From positions 31,297,127 through 31,361,126 of the forward strand of contig JASEVX010000005.1 in NCBI GenBank assembly GCA_031761405.1: DNA of 64,000 bases, given 5' to 3'. The translations under genes were made by a program, and so were the position numbers. Shown here one piece after another: positions 9,783-20,268 of this stretch. Every line of letters begins with the position of its first letter. Positions within the stretch are counted from its first letter, which is position 1. Under the pieces are notes generated by a model. It searched no databases, was not told the origin of the DNA, and worked only from the letters and a program-made list of their open reading frames with translations. The DNA comes from Serripes groenlandicus. Its lineage: Eukaryota > Mollusca > Bivalvia > Cardiida > Cardiidae.

Positions 9783-10006
9783 TTAACCCTTTCCTACATA
9801 CAAACAAATCTACAGCAGACGACTTTGAAAAAAGGTTGACAAAAACCTGAAATATCTCCCTAAAAGATAGCTTAATTGTTTAATAAAGTTGAAAACATTG
9901 TGGCCAAAGGTAAAAACGATCATTATGTGCAATTTCACCTATGGCCACAATGTTTTTTAAAGTTGTCCGCTGCTATTGCTTCAAAATGCGTCTGGGAAAG
10001 GGTTAA
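9783..10006 (+). mobile_element. M1 element, subfamily B, plus
   Basis: TTAACCCTTTCCTACATAC to CTGGGAAAGGGTTAA. A CAAAGGTAAAAACGAT hairpin arm, and GTCCGCTGCTATTGC in place of the usual PstI block; the copies at 25021 and 27058 share this variant interior. Confidence 0.8.
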
Positions 10007-10205
10007 TTATAGCAAACTGAACTAGAGGATTAATTGGTAAATAAGGTCTGTAAACCCCTGTTGTATTATTATGCCTGTGTCATTGGACATAATTGTTATT
10101 CTGTCTGTTAGGCTGATTAGTTGTGAAAATCTTTAGGGTAACGTAAACAATTTCTTTTCAAGAATATAATAATGTATTTTGTTTCTTGTAAAAGAGAACT
10201 GATTT

Positions 10206-10350
10206 TATTAACAAATCTATAACAAATGGCTTTTAAATGATCTAGACAAAAATATTGAAAATTGTGTTAAACGAAAGTGTAATTATTCAATTAAATTGAA
10301 ATAATTGTGGCAAAAGGAGAAATTGCTCATGTGTCCTAATTTACTTTATA
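10206..10350 (+). mobile_element. M1 remnant
   Basis: Interior only: ATGATCTAGACAAAAATATTG and GTGGCAAAAGGAGAAATTGC. No terminal repeats remain. Confidence 0.45.
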
Positions 10351-10699
10351 ATTATACTGCCATTTACAGAAATTTTATTTATCTCTGTTGAATTTGCAAA
10401 AAGACAGAAAGTGATCACTTCTCCATCGCCCGTCTGTCTCTCTGTCTGTAAACTCAATTACTGACATATTGGCAGTTGAAAATTCTTCAAAACTGCAAGT
10501 TTGTTGTATGTGGTAATTGTTTATTCTACCCAATGAATATAGAATTATAATGATGATTAGTTGTTGAAATATTTAGGGAAAATTACCATGGCTATCTACT
10601 TGGAATTGTTAAGATTGCAACAAAATAATGAGAACTATTGATTATTTCGATAATAATGTTTTTCATTTCCAATTATATTTTAGCAGATAAGAAAATGTT

Positions 10700-10815
10700 G
10701 GTTACCCTTTCCCAGTTACAAAGGATCTGTAGAAAACGACTTTGAACACATCCTGGCAAAACTTTGGAAAATCTCCAGGAAGGAAATAATAATAACTGGA
10801 AAGAGTTGAACATTC
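10700..10815 (+). mobile_element. M1 fragment, left half
   Basis: TTACCCTTTCCCAGTTAC, then a decayed GAAAACGACTTTGAACACATCC. It ends before the hairpin. Confidence 0.5.
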
Positions 10816-10844
10816 TGCGGTGGGCGGGCAGCGTCTAATTTTCT

Positions 10845-11040
10845 GCTAATGTAAAGGCCAAGTTTGATAACCAGCCAAATTGTGCAAGACATGTTTTGAT
10901 AATGACCCTTGAATAGTTCATAGTTGGCCAAAATTTAGCCTTAATTGTCTTTCTCTATATCAAACAGTTTTCATCTGATTTTCACCAAACTTGGTGAACA
11001 TGTTTGTCGAATAATGTCTGGGTCAAGATCGTGAACCAGC
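10845..11040. repeat. Single satellite-like units flanking M1
   Basis: TTTTCACCAAACTTGGTGAAC and CCAAGTTTGATAACCAGCC recall the unit at 85-430. A similar piece (AAATCTTCATCAAACTGGC) follows the M1 copy at about 11335-11355. Confidence 0.4.
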
Positions 11041-11042
11041 CA

Positions 11043-11270
11043 TTAACCCTTTCCCTCATACGACAATTCTGCAGCAGACCGCTTTGAACATATTTTGTCC
11101 AATAATGGAAAATCTCTATTTGAATGGATAACCTATGACTAAAAGTGGAAAACATTGTGACAAAAGAAGAAATTGCACGTTTTGTGCAATTTCTTCTTTT
11201 GTTACTATGTTTTCAAAAAGCCGTCTGCTGCAGAGGCATCAGAAAGCGTCTATATGAGGGAAAGGGTTAA
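11043..11270 (+). mobile_element. M1 element, subfamily A, plus
   Basis: 228 bp with intact 13-bp ends. The left block reads CAGCAGACCGCTTTGAAC (one change). Hairpin AAATTGCACGTTTTGTGCAATTT perfect. Confidence 0.9.
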
Positions 11271-11500
11271 GCGCCCAAGGCACTTTCGAATTATTGCCTT
11301 TGAATTATCCACTCTTTAACTTCAACAGCACCTTTCAAATCTTCATCAAACTGGCTATACATTATGTTTATGGGCACAACACTTTGGTTGAGATAAGATA
11401 CTTGTTAAATCACTGAAGCCTTTCAAGAGTTATGCCTCCCTGACATGAGTTAAGCAGTTGTTTTCATCAGTAGTGAAGGATGCAATAATTAATAGTCTCT

Positions 11501-11730
11501 TTAACCCTTTCCCTCATACAACAATTCTGCAGCAGACAACTTTGAATATATTTTGTCAAAAAATGGAAAATCTCTATAATTGAATGGATAACCTATGACT
11601 AAAAGTGGAAAACATTGTGACAAAAGGAGAAATTGCAGGTTTTATGCAATTTCTTCTTTTGTTACTATGTTTTCAAAAAGCCGTCTGCTGCAGAGGCGTC
11701 AGAAAGCGTCTATATGAGGGAAAGGGTTAA
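11501..11730 (+). mobile_element. M1 element, full length, subfamily A, plus
   Basis: 230 bp, CATACAACAATT variant at left. Perfect TATATGAGGGAAAGGGTTAA right end, 230 bp downstream of another A copy. Confidence 0.9.
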
Positions 11731-11883
11731 CACTGCTCTATTTATTATGAGAGCTCTCTCATTTAGTCTACTTTACACCTGTTTTACCTATCCCTATTTG
11801 TTTCTCTGGCAGGCAAAAGTATGTGTGATTCAACCAGTACAGCCATTTTCAATATGCATACTTTTCTTTCAACAATATAAACA

Positions 11884-12174
11884 AGCAAATTCCTTGATTA
11901 TTGACAGTCATCGAAACACATGTTCCCTTGTTTGGGCAATCTGCATTGTTTATAAAAATGTGTGAAACACAATATATCTCAGTGTGTTGTCAGAGAGTAT
12001 TTTTTGAAGACAGTTAGATGTCAGTGTAGTGTTAGCTAATTACCAGTTCATCGGAAGTGTGTTGTCAGAAACTGCTTTTCGTAAGGGTATAAAGAAGCAA
12101 ATTCCTTGATTATTGACAGTCATCGAAACACATGTTCCCGTGGTTGGGCAATCTGCATTGTTTATAAAAATGCA
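11884..12174. repeat. 78-bp direct repeat, 212 bp apart
   Basis: GCAAATTCCTTGATTATTGA at 11885 recurs at 12097. The match runs through GGGCAATCTGCATTGTTTAT to AAAAATG, differing at about three bases (TTGTTTGGG against GTGGTTGGG). It is a local duplication of unknown source; the 110-codon frame across the first copy is probably chance. Confidence 0.7.
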
Positions 12175-12236
12175 AAAATATATTGAACATATTTTATTTT
12201 AAGTTCATTTTAAAACTTAGCTTTAATCAGCTGAAC

Positions 12237-12425
12237 ACACCTCAGTGGTGCAGTGGTAGAGCGTCCACTTTGGGTGCGGGAGGTCACAGGTTCGATCCCC
12301 GGTCGGGTCATATGAAAGACTTAAAAAATAGTAGTAATGGCTGCCCTCCTTGGCGCTCAGGGTGTGCGGGTTTAGCATTACAACTTTTTTTTTAAAGTGG
12401 CATAAAACACCAAATAATCAATCAA
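12237..12425 (+). mobile_element. SINE S2 with 13-bp target-site duplication
   Basis: tRNA-like head: A-box TGGTGCAGTGGTAGAGCG and B-box GGTTCGATCCC. The body has ATGGCTGCCCTCCTTGGCGC and the tail GTGGCATAAAACACCAAATA then CAATCAA. Flanked by TAATCAGCTGAAC at 12224-12236 and 12426-12438, so this is a complete, fairly recent insertion. tRNA isotype not assigned. Confidence 0.9.
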
Positions 12426-12476
12426 TAATCAGCTGAACCCTGGCTTTGAAAACGTGAATCAATTAATGGACAGAAA

Positions 12477-12663
12477 ATATCCCTTTCCCACATACAACAA
12501 ATCTGCAGCAGAGGACTTTGAAAACATCAATGAAAAAATATGGAAAATCTCTACAAATGAAAATATGATGATAAAATAGAGTTGAAAACATTTTGTCACA
12601 ATGTTTTCAAAAGTCGTCTGCTGCAGAGGCGTCAGAATGCGCCAACAAGTGGGAAAGGGTTAA
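12477..12663 (+). mobile_element. M1 element, internal deletion
   Basis: 187 bp. Both ends present (CCCTTTCCCACATAC and GTGGGAAAGGGTTAA), but the hairpin core is missing: AAAACATTTTGTCACAATG joins the two sides directly. Confidence 0.8.
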
Positions 12664-12984
12664 TTGACAATTATACAGAAGACTCAGATTTAAAGTCGAC
12701 CCTGTGAAAAGAAGAGGCCAAGGACATAGTAAGTTGTGCTTACCAGGGCTACGGAAAACTGGTAAAAGTGCCGGTCAGGACCGAATTCTAAATCGCCAGA
12801 TTGGTTTCAATCTTAAAACTTGTAAAAAAATCGGTTCAGATTATTTCTATAAATCTAGTACTCTATAACACCTACGCTATATGTCACTTTGTAAACGAGA
12901 ACAGAGTCATCTGTAATCCTTAGAGAAAAAGAAAATCCGGACCAGTTGAGATTTCAAAATTTCCAGAGCCCTGGTGCTCAGTAC

Positions 12985-13260
12985 CACCCTTTCCTACTCC
13001 AAACGAGTTAGCGTCGGGGATTTTGAAACCGGGTGTCCCGGGTTCGATCCCCAGTCGCGGCACCTCGGCCATGGTGGGGTGCCCTTGGGCAAGGCACATT
13101 TTCTAGCCTAGTACTGGTTTGTTTACCCAGGGATATGATGATGAATAAGTGAACTGTTGCCGTGATATAACTGAAATAATGTTGAAAGCGGCGTAAAACC
13201 CCAATAAATAAATAAATAAATACTCCAAACGAATCTGCAGCAAAATGATGACCTAATCTC
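12985..13260 (+). mobile_element. M1 fragment split by a SINE
   Basis: ACCCTTTCCTACTCCAAACGA at about 12986-13006 and ATCTGCAGCAAAATGATGAC from 13233 are the two halves of an M1 left end. The S1 SINE at 13007-13220 separates them. Confidence 0.65.
13007..13220 (+). mobile_element. SINE S1 with 12-bp target-site duplication, inside M1
   Basis: Starts GTTAGCGTCGGGGATTTTG, so the head is 5'-truncated but keeps the B-box GGGTTCGATCCCC. The body is the usual CCTTGGGCAAGGCACATTTT and TAGTACTGG, the tail CAATAAATAAATAAATAAA. Flanked by TACTCCAAACGA at 12995-13006 and 13221-13232. Confidence 0.9.
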
Positions 13261-13599
13261 TAGCATCATGTATAATGCCAAATTACATTATAATGTTATT
13301 TGGTTCACAATCTGGCCACTGATTACTTCAGTGGATACACAGAATTGACACAAATTATTTTGCTTATCAATCAACATAGACGGGACTGTGAGTGGACAAG
13401 ATATAAATCAAATTGTGACATGAGGACAGAAAGAAACGGGGTTTTAGTTCCTGAAATCCCTAGCAGTCTATGGTTTAATTAATCCTTTCCGACATGGAGA
13501 CACGTTTTTAACCCTCCGTTTCCCACATACAATAAATCTGCAGCAGACGGCTTTGAAATTATCAAGTCCAAAATATAGAAAAGCTTTTTAAATGATATT

Positions 13600-14675
13600 A
13601 CAAGAGAAACTTGATGCAAGGCATCAATGTCGCCGGAAAAGACTGCATTGATTTATTTATGTATTCTTGACTTTCCTTCGTCTATTCAAACATTTCAAAC
13701 ATTAGGACCGTAGTAATGAAAACATTTGCTTATAAATTTTATATACATACCTATACATTAGGGTATCTATAAAAAATTAACGAAATGTGTACACATTTAT
13801 CTGGCTTAAATTTATTTTTGCTGTTGTTACTTATTTAAATAATAGTATTCATTCATATAATTTCAATGTTTGTCAATCTTATTCGAATCACAAGGTAAAT
13901 ATCCTGGTATTGCTTTAAAGGGAGGTAATTTGAAGAAAACAAAAGTCTTCAAAAGGAGAAATATATCAGCATTACCGTCTACAGTTTAAATTGTTCTATT
14001 GTTTGTGGATTTAAAAATGTTCTTTTTTTCTTATTTCTACATGTACAACGAAATATTGCGGCTTCTCTTTGACGCTTTGCGGCTTCTCTTTGACGCTTTG
14101 CGTCAAACATTCGTCTTGTACTTGTCTAAAATAAAATAATATCACTCGCTTTTTCATATCGAAATGCGCATGCGCGAAAATCGATGTTAAAGGTCACGAA
14201 ACTACACAACAGAATAGGGTCTATATTTAGCTTAGAAACAGTTCCTACTTTAGATATTCATGGATTAACATTATTAAATGAATTCTACACAAATCAAGAC
14301 ATCTCTTTGAACATGAAAACAACATTTAGTAAGTTAAAATTGCTATTAAAAGGAGAATCCGAAATTGACCTCAATGATGACACATAAGAGTCTGCATTAG
14401 GGGGTGTTGGTTCACGTCTTGAAGGGACCACTTTTGTCTTCGTAAATAAGACAAAAAACTTAAATGCGAGTGAAATAAAAAAAACTGCAAACATTAAAAA
14501 ATCGGAATATTTATTTCATTTTAGATGTGTCAGTTATTAGTGTTCGTAAACAACCACAATTGTAATATGCTCAAATCATCTAGATTTGTTTCTTTCTAAT
14601 AATAAGCCGCCCTCCCATGTGATTTCCGAAAAGCTGTTAAAAATAGAAGTCGCGGGCTTCTGCCCGGCGACTAAT
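13600..14675 (+). mobile_element. H1 element, copy 3, nested in M1
   Basis: Same ends as the other copies. It is 30 bp longer, from a short ATTTCAAAC duplication near 13692 and a perfect 21-bp tandem duplication (GCGGCTTCTCTTTGACGCTT plus T at 14058-14078 and 14079-14099), which adds a second copy of half the internal hairpin. Confidence 0.75.
14184..14387 (+). CDS. Unrecognised 67-codon frame inside H1 copy 3
   Basis: Identical in predicted product to the frame at 7436. No homology recognised; it may be a passenger or a chance frame. Confidence 0.2.
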   Translation: MLKVTKLHNRIGSIFSLETVPTLDIHGLTLLNEFYTNQDISLNMKTTFSKLKLLLKGESEIDLNDDT

Positions 14676-14805
14676 TATTATTGAATAGAGCTGAAATCAT
14701 TGTTGCAAAAGACATCTGCTGCAAAGGCATCAGAAGGAAATTGTAAATGGGGGAAAGGGTTAACGCATTGGTGACTAGAAAACATTGTGCTAGGCTTTTC
14801 ACTGG

Positions 14806-14948
14806 TATCCTGCATACAAAACATCTGCAGCAGACTACTATGAAAATATCTAGGTTAAAATATGAAAAATCTCTGTAAATGAAAGTTAACTAATGGAACC
14901 GAGTTGAAAATATCTGCTGCAGACATGCATGTGGGAAGTATTAAAAAT
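14806..14948 (+). mobile_element. M1 remnant
   Basis: CATACAAAACATCTGCAGCAG at left; ATATCTGCTGCAGACATGC and GTGGGAAGTATTAA at right. The hairpin is deleted. Confidence 0.6.
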
Positions 14949-15194
14949 ACTTATCTACTTCCTTTTCATTTTCATTGCATGTCTATTGAGGGAAGCTAAC
15001 AATAATCCCCCGCTATATATTTTCCCATAATGGACATGCAATGAAAAAGTAGCCTTTAATATTGTCAGAGCATTTAATAATAATGTATCACTATTTGTTT
15101 ATACCAATTGATTTGGTTAGATGGTTTATAAAAAGCAAACATTGACTAACATAAACCATTGGAATTGTAACAGATTGCACTCTTTTATGCTGGG

Positions 15195-15366
15195 AGGTGT
15201 GGCAAATGATAACATTGCTCATTATCTGAAATTTCTCATTTTGCAACAATGTTTTCAACTCTTTATTTAGTAATAATACTCGAAGTTATTGAGAATTTTT
15301 AAATTGTTGACTTGACAATTTCAAATTTGTCTTCTCCATATTTGTTTTATGTGGGAAGGGTCAAAT
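15195..15366 (-). mobile_element. M1 remnant
   Basis: Right two thirds of a minus B copy: hairpin arm AACATTGCTCATTATCTG, then TTTGTTTTATGTGGGAAGGG. Left end missing. Confidence 0.5.
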
Positions 15367-15572
15367 TATGGACTGTTTCTCCATGGCTCAGCTCTTATGT
15401 TACAGTGCCTAAGGTTTTAAGAGGAAATATATTTCCTAAAGACTTCACAGGCTGATAAAAACTGGGGAAAGCTATTTCCTATTAAACATACAAATGAAAA
15501 CTAAACCCTCCAAGGAACCAATAAACAACTAGGAACTGTTAATAGTCTTGTCTTAATAATAGAGCATCCCTT

Positions 15573-15756
15573 TTAACCCCCCCTTTCCCACATACAACAA
15601 ATCTGCGTCAAACAACTAGACAAATTTTGGAGTATCTGTAATGTATGAATGCAAAATTACTGAAAAGAATTTAAAACATCGTCTTGAGCAATTTCCCCCT
15701 TTGTTACAATGTTTTCAAAGTGCGTCAGTGCTGCAGAGGTAACAGAAAAACGGTAA
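15573..15756 (+). mobile_element. M1 element, right end decayed
   Basis: TTAACCCCCCCTTTCCCACAT at left with extra Cs. GTGCTGCAGAGGTAACAG near 15728 marks the right block, but no terminal GGGAAAGGG remains. Confidence 0.6.
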
Positions 15757-15795
15757 CTTTTTATTACCTGATAGGATGTTTTTAGTTATTAGATT

Positions 15796-16025
15796 TTAAC
15801 CCTTTCCCTCATACGACAATTCTACAGCAGACGACTTTGAACGTATTTTGTCAAAACATAGAAAATCGCCATAATTGAATGGATAACCTATGACAAAAAG
15901 TGGAAAACATTGTGGCAAAAGGAGAAATTGTACGTTTTGTGCAATTTCTTCTTTTGTCACTATGTTTTCAAAAAGCCTTCTACTGCAGAGGCGTCAGAAA
16001 GCGTCTATATGAGGGAAAGGGTTAA
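15796..16025 (+). mobile_element. M1 element, full length, subfamily A, plus
   Basis: 230 bp between TTAA sites. The left block reads CTACAGCAGACGAC and the right CTTCTACTGCAGAGGCG. Hairpin core TTGTACGTTTTGTGCAA has one mismatch. Confidence 0.9.
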
Positions 16026-16084
16026 TTAATAAAGAATTGAAAAGATACATGTTGTGGGAGAAAAAGATTTGCTAGTTTCTAGCT

Positions 16085-16899
16085 CACCTGAGCATGTCAG
16101 AAGCTTTTGTGATCACTGACCGTCGTCGTCTATCTGTCTGTTTACTTTTTCCTACAAACGACTTCTCACATTAGTTCATAATTTCACAAGATTGTTTCTT
16201 AGATGGTCCTCTTCATAGTTGTTCAAAGAATTTAATTCAATGGAGAATTTTGGTTGTTGTGGAATCAGAGAATGTACTGGCTGGATTTGAAAATTATGTT
16301 GTACAAATGTTCCTGGGGTGACACTTTACCAAGATTGTTCAAATTATTCCGATCTGTTAAAAAACATGGCAACCAGGGGGGTGGAGCTAATGTTTTCCTT
16401 ATAGGTGTATATAGTGAAAACTTAAAACAATCTTCTTGTCCAAAAGTACTGGCCAGATTTGAAAATAATTTGGAACAAATGCCAGAGATGGAATTTGTCT
16501 TCTTTATATGTATATATTGTAAAAACTTAAAAAAATCTTCTTGTCCAAAAGTACTGGTCCGATTTGAAAAACAATATGGCACAATTGTTCCATCATGACC
16601 CTCTACCAAAAGTGCTAAAAGCGGGTTTATTTTCCTTATATGTATACATATATGGTGAAAACTTAATAAATCTTCCTTTCCAAAAGTACTTGCCTGATTT
16701 GAAATTAATTTGGCATAAGTGTTCCTTGGGTGACCATCTACCAAGATTGTTGAAATAATTATGATCCATTGATAAATATGACCAGAAGGGGGCAAATTAT
16801 TTGCTTGTGTTCCTTGTAGGCATATTGTAAGAACATTGAAAACTGTGATTTCTATTAAATCAGGTGAGCAATCTAAGACCATCATGGTGCTCTTATTAT
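16085..16899 (+). repeat. R1 element with about four internal units
   Basis: Head CTAGCTCACCTGAGC followed by CGTCGTCGTCTATCTGTCTG. CTGGCCNGATTTGAAAAT-type blocks recur at 16277, 16449, 16554 and 16689. The tail is AAATCAGGTGAGCAATC then GACCATCATGGTGCTCTTATT. The 216-codon minus-strand frame here, the longest in the window, repeats ASTFGQED because the DNA repeats; it is not a gene. Confidence 0.7.
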
Positions 16900-16935
16900 C
16901 AGGATTAACCTTCAAATCATAATTAAAGGTACTTT

Positions 16936-17119
16936 TTAACCCTTTCCCTCATATAAACGCTTTTGGACGCCTCTGCAGCAGACAGCTTTTTGAAAACATA
17001 GTGACAAAAGAAGAAATTGCACAAGACGTTATCCATTCAATTATGGAGATTTTCTATGTTTTGACAAAATACGTTCAAAGTCGTCTGCTGCAAAATTGTT
17101 GTATGAGGTAAAGGGTTAA
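16936..17119 (-). mobile_element. M1 element, internal deletion, minus
   Basis: 184 bp. A-type ends TTAACCCTTTCCCTCATATA and GAGGTAAAGGGTTAA. One hairpin arm and the spacer are lost at AAATTGCACAAGACGTTATCC. Confidence 0.8.
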
Positions 17120-17136
17120 AGATGGTGAATAACCTT

Positions 17137-17365
17137 TTAACCCTTTCCCTCATACGACAATTCTGAAGCAGACGACTTTTAACGTCTTTGGTCAAAACAT
17201 AGAAAATCTCCATAATTGAATGGATAACAATGACAAGAAGTGGAAAACATTGTGGCAAAAGGAGAAATTGCACGTTTTGTGCAATTTCTTCTTTTGTCAC
17301 TATGTTTTCAAAAAGCTGTCTGCTGCAGAGGTGTCAGAAAGCGTCTATATGAGGGAAAGGGTTAA
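17137..17365 (+). mobile_element. M1 element, subfamily A, plus
   Basis: 229 bp. CTGAAGCAGACGAC at left (one change), perfect hairpin, right end TATATGAGGGAAAGGGTTAA. It begins 18 bp after the previous copy ends. Confidence 0.9.
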
Positions 17366-17449
17366 TAGCTAATATCTGTTGACCTGTTATGCCCCAAATT
17401 TTAACACTATAATGACTGAAATGTGTGCCTTAACTTTAGAAACTTTTCG

Positions 17450-17573
17450 TTAACAATTTGGTAAACTTGTATAAATGAAAGTTTAATCATTCGAAAGAGT
17501 TGAAAACATTGTGATAAAAGGTGAAATTGCCCATCAAGATGCGTCAAAATGCGACTACAAGTGGGAAAGGGTA
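17450..17573 (+). mobile_element. M1 remnant, right part
   Basis: TATAAATGAAAGTTTAATCATT, then one hairpin arm, then ACTACAAGTGGGAAAGGGTAAA. Left end absent. Confidence 0.55.
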
Positions 17574-17630
17574 AATGAGTTATAAAACTTTAAGGCAGCT
17601 TCTTTCTAACAGCAAATTGGTTAACTCTTT

Positions 17631-17834
17631 CAGCGCCAAAGGCAATATTGTGGTTTTTGCAAACAATACAGATTCAGGCGAGTCAGCTCGTAACGAGCTG
17701 TCTCACCTGAAATCAGCATTGTTTGCCTTTTAGTAATACAAATATTTCAAAACTCTTATTACAAGAGACATGGAGTAGCCCAATTTTGAACATGGACAAG
17801 TCTACTTTAAACAATTTGGCGCTGAAAGAGTTAA
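17631..17834. mobile_element. M3 element, second TTAA-ended family
   Basis: 204 bp with 19-bp inverted ends TTAACTCTTTCAGCGCCAA and its complement, TTAA at both tips. It contains AGCTCGTAACGAGCT, a short hairpin. The tip sequence differs from M1, so it is a separate family using the same target. Confidence 0.85.
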
Positions 17835-18000
17835 AGGTCTTGAAGGTTCAATGCAATGCCATATTATGAATGGTAGATCCTAAATCAGTAAGTTGAAAGT
17901 AGTAAACCAAGAACTCCCATTTATTGAGACCTATATTCAGCTTAAAATTAGTATGATGGCAAACACTCCAAAGGTTAATATGCATGATTGTCATCCTTTA

Positions 18001-18275
18001 TTTGGATTAATTGATTGTTTGGTGTTAAACGCCACTTTCAACAATATTTCAGTTATATCACGGCGCTTCCTGGGTAAGTTACCAGTATGATGGGTCCATT
18101 TATCCTGACACCAGCAAGTCAGTCGTAATGCTAACCCTGCAACCCTGAGTGACTAGGAGGGCAGCCATTACTTCCATTTTTAAAGACTTTGGTAAATGAC
18201 GCGGCCAGGGATCAAACCTGTGAACTCCCACACCGAGGCAGACGCTCTACCACAACACCACCGAGGCGGTCCCAA
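18001..18275 (-). mobile_element. SINE S2, nearly complete, minus
   Basis: On the minus strand: GGTGGTGTTGTGGTAGAGCG (A-box), CAGGTTTGATCCC (B-box), ATGGCTGCCCTCCTAGTCAC, then the tail GTTGAAAGTGGCGTTTAACAC with CAATCAATTAATCC. Its head lies against the head of the next SINE. Confidence 0.8.
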
Positions 18276-18650
18276 GAAAGGACAGCCTCAGTGTATAGGT
18301 GCTGGAGGTCGTCAGATTTTATCCCCGGCTGGGTCATACCATGCATCAAGACTTTAAAAGTGGTAGTATTGGCGAGGATTAAGACTCACTGGCGTTTTAA
18401 TAATCTACCAGTAGAACTGGTAACATACCAAGGAAACATCACTGGTCTTTTAATAATCTACAAATAGAACTGGTAAACATACCATGGAAACATCACTGGT
18501 GTTTTAATAATCTACCAGTAGAACTGGTAACATGTCAAGGAAACATCACTGGTGTTTTAATAATCTACCAGTGGAACTGGTTACATACCAAGGAAATGTG
18601 TGATGTATTTTAATACCGAATGATGGTTAAAAGTGGTGTAAAAACCCATA
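18276..18650 (+). mobile_element. SINE S2 with an internal tandem expansion
   Basis: Eroded head (GATTTTATCCCCGGCTGGGTC). Between 18388 and about 18600 a 53 to 54 bp unit, ACTGGTGTTTTAATAATCTA onward, is repeated four times (starts 18388, 18441, 18495, 18548). The tail is AAAAGTGGTGTAAAAACCC. The source unit corresponds to the single ACCAGTAGTACTGGTAA stretch in other S2 copies. Confidence 0.7.
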
Positions 18651-18706
18651 CAAACAAAGGAAACAAACAAGACCCATGAACAGTTCTTTACCTAGCTAAA
18701 GTACTC

Positions 18707-18934
18707 TTAACCCTTTCCCTCATATAGACGCTTTCTGACGCCTCTGCAGCAGACGGCTTTTTGAAAACATAGTGACAAAAGAAGAAATTGCTCAAAACGA
18801 GCAATTTCTCCTTTTGATACAATGTTTTCCACTTTTAGTCATAGGTTATCGATTCAATTATAGAGATTTTCTATTTTTTGACAAAATATGTTTAGTCGTC
18901 TGCTGCAGAATTGTTGTATGAGGGAAAGGATTAA
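18707..18934 (-). mobile_element. M1 element, subfamily A, minus
   Basis: 228 bp. Left TTAACCCTTTCCCTCATATA, right GAGGGAAAGGATTAA. Hairpin AAATTGCTCAAAACGAGCAATTT perfect. Confidence 0.9.
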
Positions 18935-19470
18935 TATGTTGGGGGTTATATCAAGATATAGCCAATTTGCATAAAGCCATTGATTTGTGAGATTGGCTGC
19001 TCCAGTTAATGTTGGAGAGGGAGTTGTTCTGAGACAAATTCAATATGTTTGTACATGTATATAGAGTGTAGAAGAGGCCCAATTAAACATGATTATTCTC
19101 TTTGAACATTCATTACAGGAAACATACAATTTCTTTAATTTCCAGGACAATTAATTGAAACATTTAACCATTTGCTCAGTTGATAGTGTCAACGCCTTGG
19201 ACTTTTTGTACATGAAGATATCTACAAAAGTAATTTGCATTGATATTATTTTAATGTTTGGATAGATAAATTAATAATTTCTGAAACTAGCCGTTGCTCC
19301 TTTTCGCCCAATGCTTGCTGTCACCGTTTAAACCCTTGCGAGAATGCTATAATAAGGGGACAAGGGTTAATTGGTGCTAAGAAGTTTTCATGCCTTGCTT
19401 GGATAAAATCAATAGGGGAACAGTAACTGGCAGCAATGATGGGTTGTTGATAAATGTGGCACCTGCGTGT
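18935..19470. other. No recognised feature
   Basis: AT-rich, no coding frame, no repeat family identified. AAACCCTTGCGAGAATG-GGGACAAGGGTTAA near 19330-19371 is loosely palindromic but not M1. Confidence 0.4.
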
Positions 19471-19614
19471 GACAGTTATCTAAGAGACAAATGAAACGAA
19501 CATCAATAATGGAGTATTGGGGCCTTGATTTCTTAGAACCTGAAGACAACAAATAGATTTAACCCTTAACCGCAAAATGGCAATGAAATTTGTCAATAAA
19601 GATTAACAAATTAA

Positions 19615-20225
19615 TTAACCCCTTTCTCACATACAACGAATCTGCAGCAGACGACTTTGATAACATCTAGGCAAAAGCACAGAAAATCCCTTTAAATGAT
19701 AAAAACAATAATTGAATACAGTTGAAAACATTTGAGCAATTTCTTCTTTTGTCGCCATGTTTTTATGCCCCTGGAATCACCGATTCAGTGGGCATCTAGT
19801 TTTTGGCCTGTCTGTCTGCACGTCTGTCTGCATGAAAAAAACTTTAACCTTGACCACTACTTTTGAAACATAACAGGTACGGCTACCATATTTCACATGT
19901 GTATTCCTTGTGACATGACCTTTCTGTCAGTACCAACATTTTTGACCTTGCGACCTTGACCTTTGACCTAGATGTTGCCATTCTCGAAAAAAACTTTAAC
20001 CTTGACCACTACTTTTGAACCATAACAGGTACGGCTACCATATTTCACATGTGTATTCCTTGTGACATGACCTTTCTGTCAGTACCAACATTTTTGACCT
20101 TGCGACCTTGACCTTTGACCTAGATGTTGCCATTCGGGGGCATTAGTGTTTCACAAACACATCTTGTTTGAAAAGCTGTCAGCTTCAGAGGCGTCAAAAC
20201 GCGTCTATATGAGGGAAAATGTTAA
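19615..20225 (+). mobile_element. M1 element split by a hairpin-headed repeat
   Basis: Left TTAACCCCTTTCTCACATAC to GTCGCCATGTTTT; right GAAAAGCTGTCAGCTTCAGAG to GAGGGAAAATGTTAA. The 0.4-kb insert at 19765-20172 interrupts the GTTTTCAAAAGC segment. Confidence 0.75.
19765..20172 (+). repeat. Hairpin-headed repeat, two 152-bp units, nested in M1
   Basis: Head ATGCCCCTGGAATC-ACC-GATTCAGTGGGCAT (14-bp arms, three mismatches), then GCCTGTCTGTCTGCACGTCTG. Two almost identical units, AAACTTTAACCTTGACCACT to CTAGATGTTGCCATTC, start at 19839 and 19991. The end is GGGGGCATTAGTGTTTCAC then CATCTTGTTT. Confidence 0.75.
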
Positions 20226-20268
20226 CCACAAAATTGTGATGAATTGTCAATAAAGATTACCAAATTAA

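Larger units (their letters stand above)
13508..14763 (+). mobile_element. M1 element split by H1 copy 3
   Basis: Left part starts TTAACCCTCCGTTTCCCAC and breaks at TTTAAATGATATT. The right part resumes TATTATTGAATAGAGCTG and ends GGGGGAAAGGGTTAA. The right half has lost most of the hairpin. Confidence 0.8.

Noticed and set aside
12238..12310. tRNA gene
   Set aside because: A- and B-boxes are present, but the cloverleaf is poor and the body and tail make it a SINE with its own target-site duplication.
16265..16915. 216-codon minus-strand frame, the longest in the window
   Set aside because: It runs through the tandem units of an R1 element; the repeated ASTFGQED-like residues mirror the DNA repeat. 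No domain and no splice or promoter context.
19320..19375. Possible extra M1 copy (AAACCCTTGCGAG to GGGACAAGGGTTAA)
   Set aside because: Only the outermost bases resemble M1; no PstI blocks or hairpin, and the length is about 50 bp without the expected tips.
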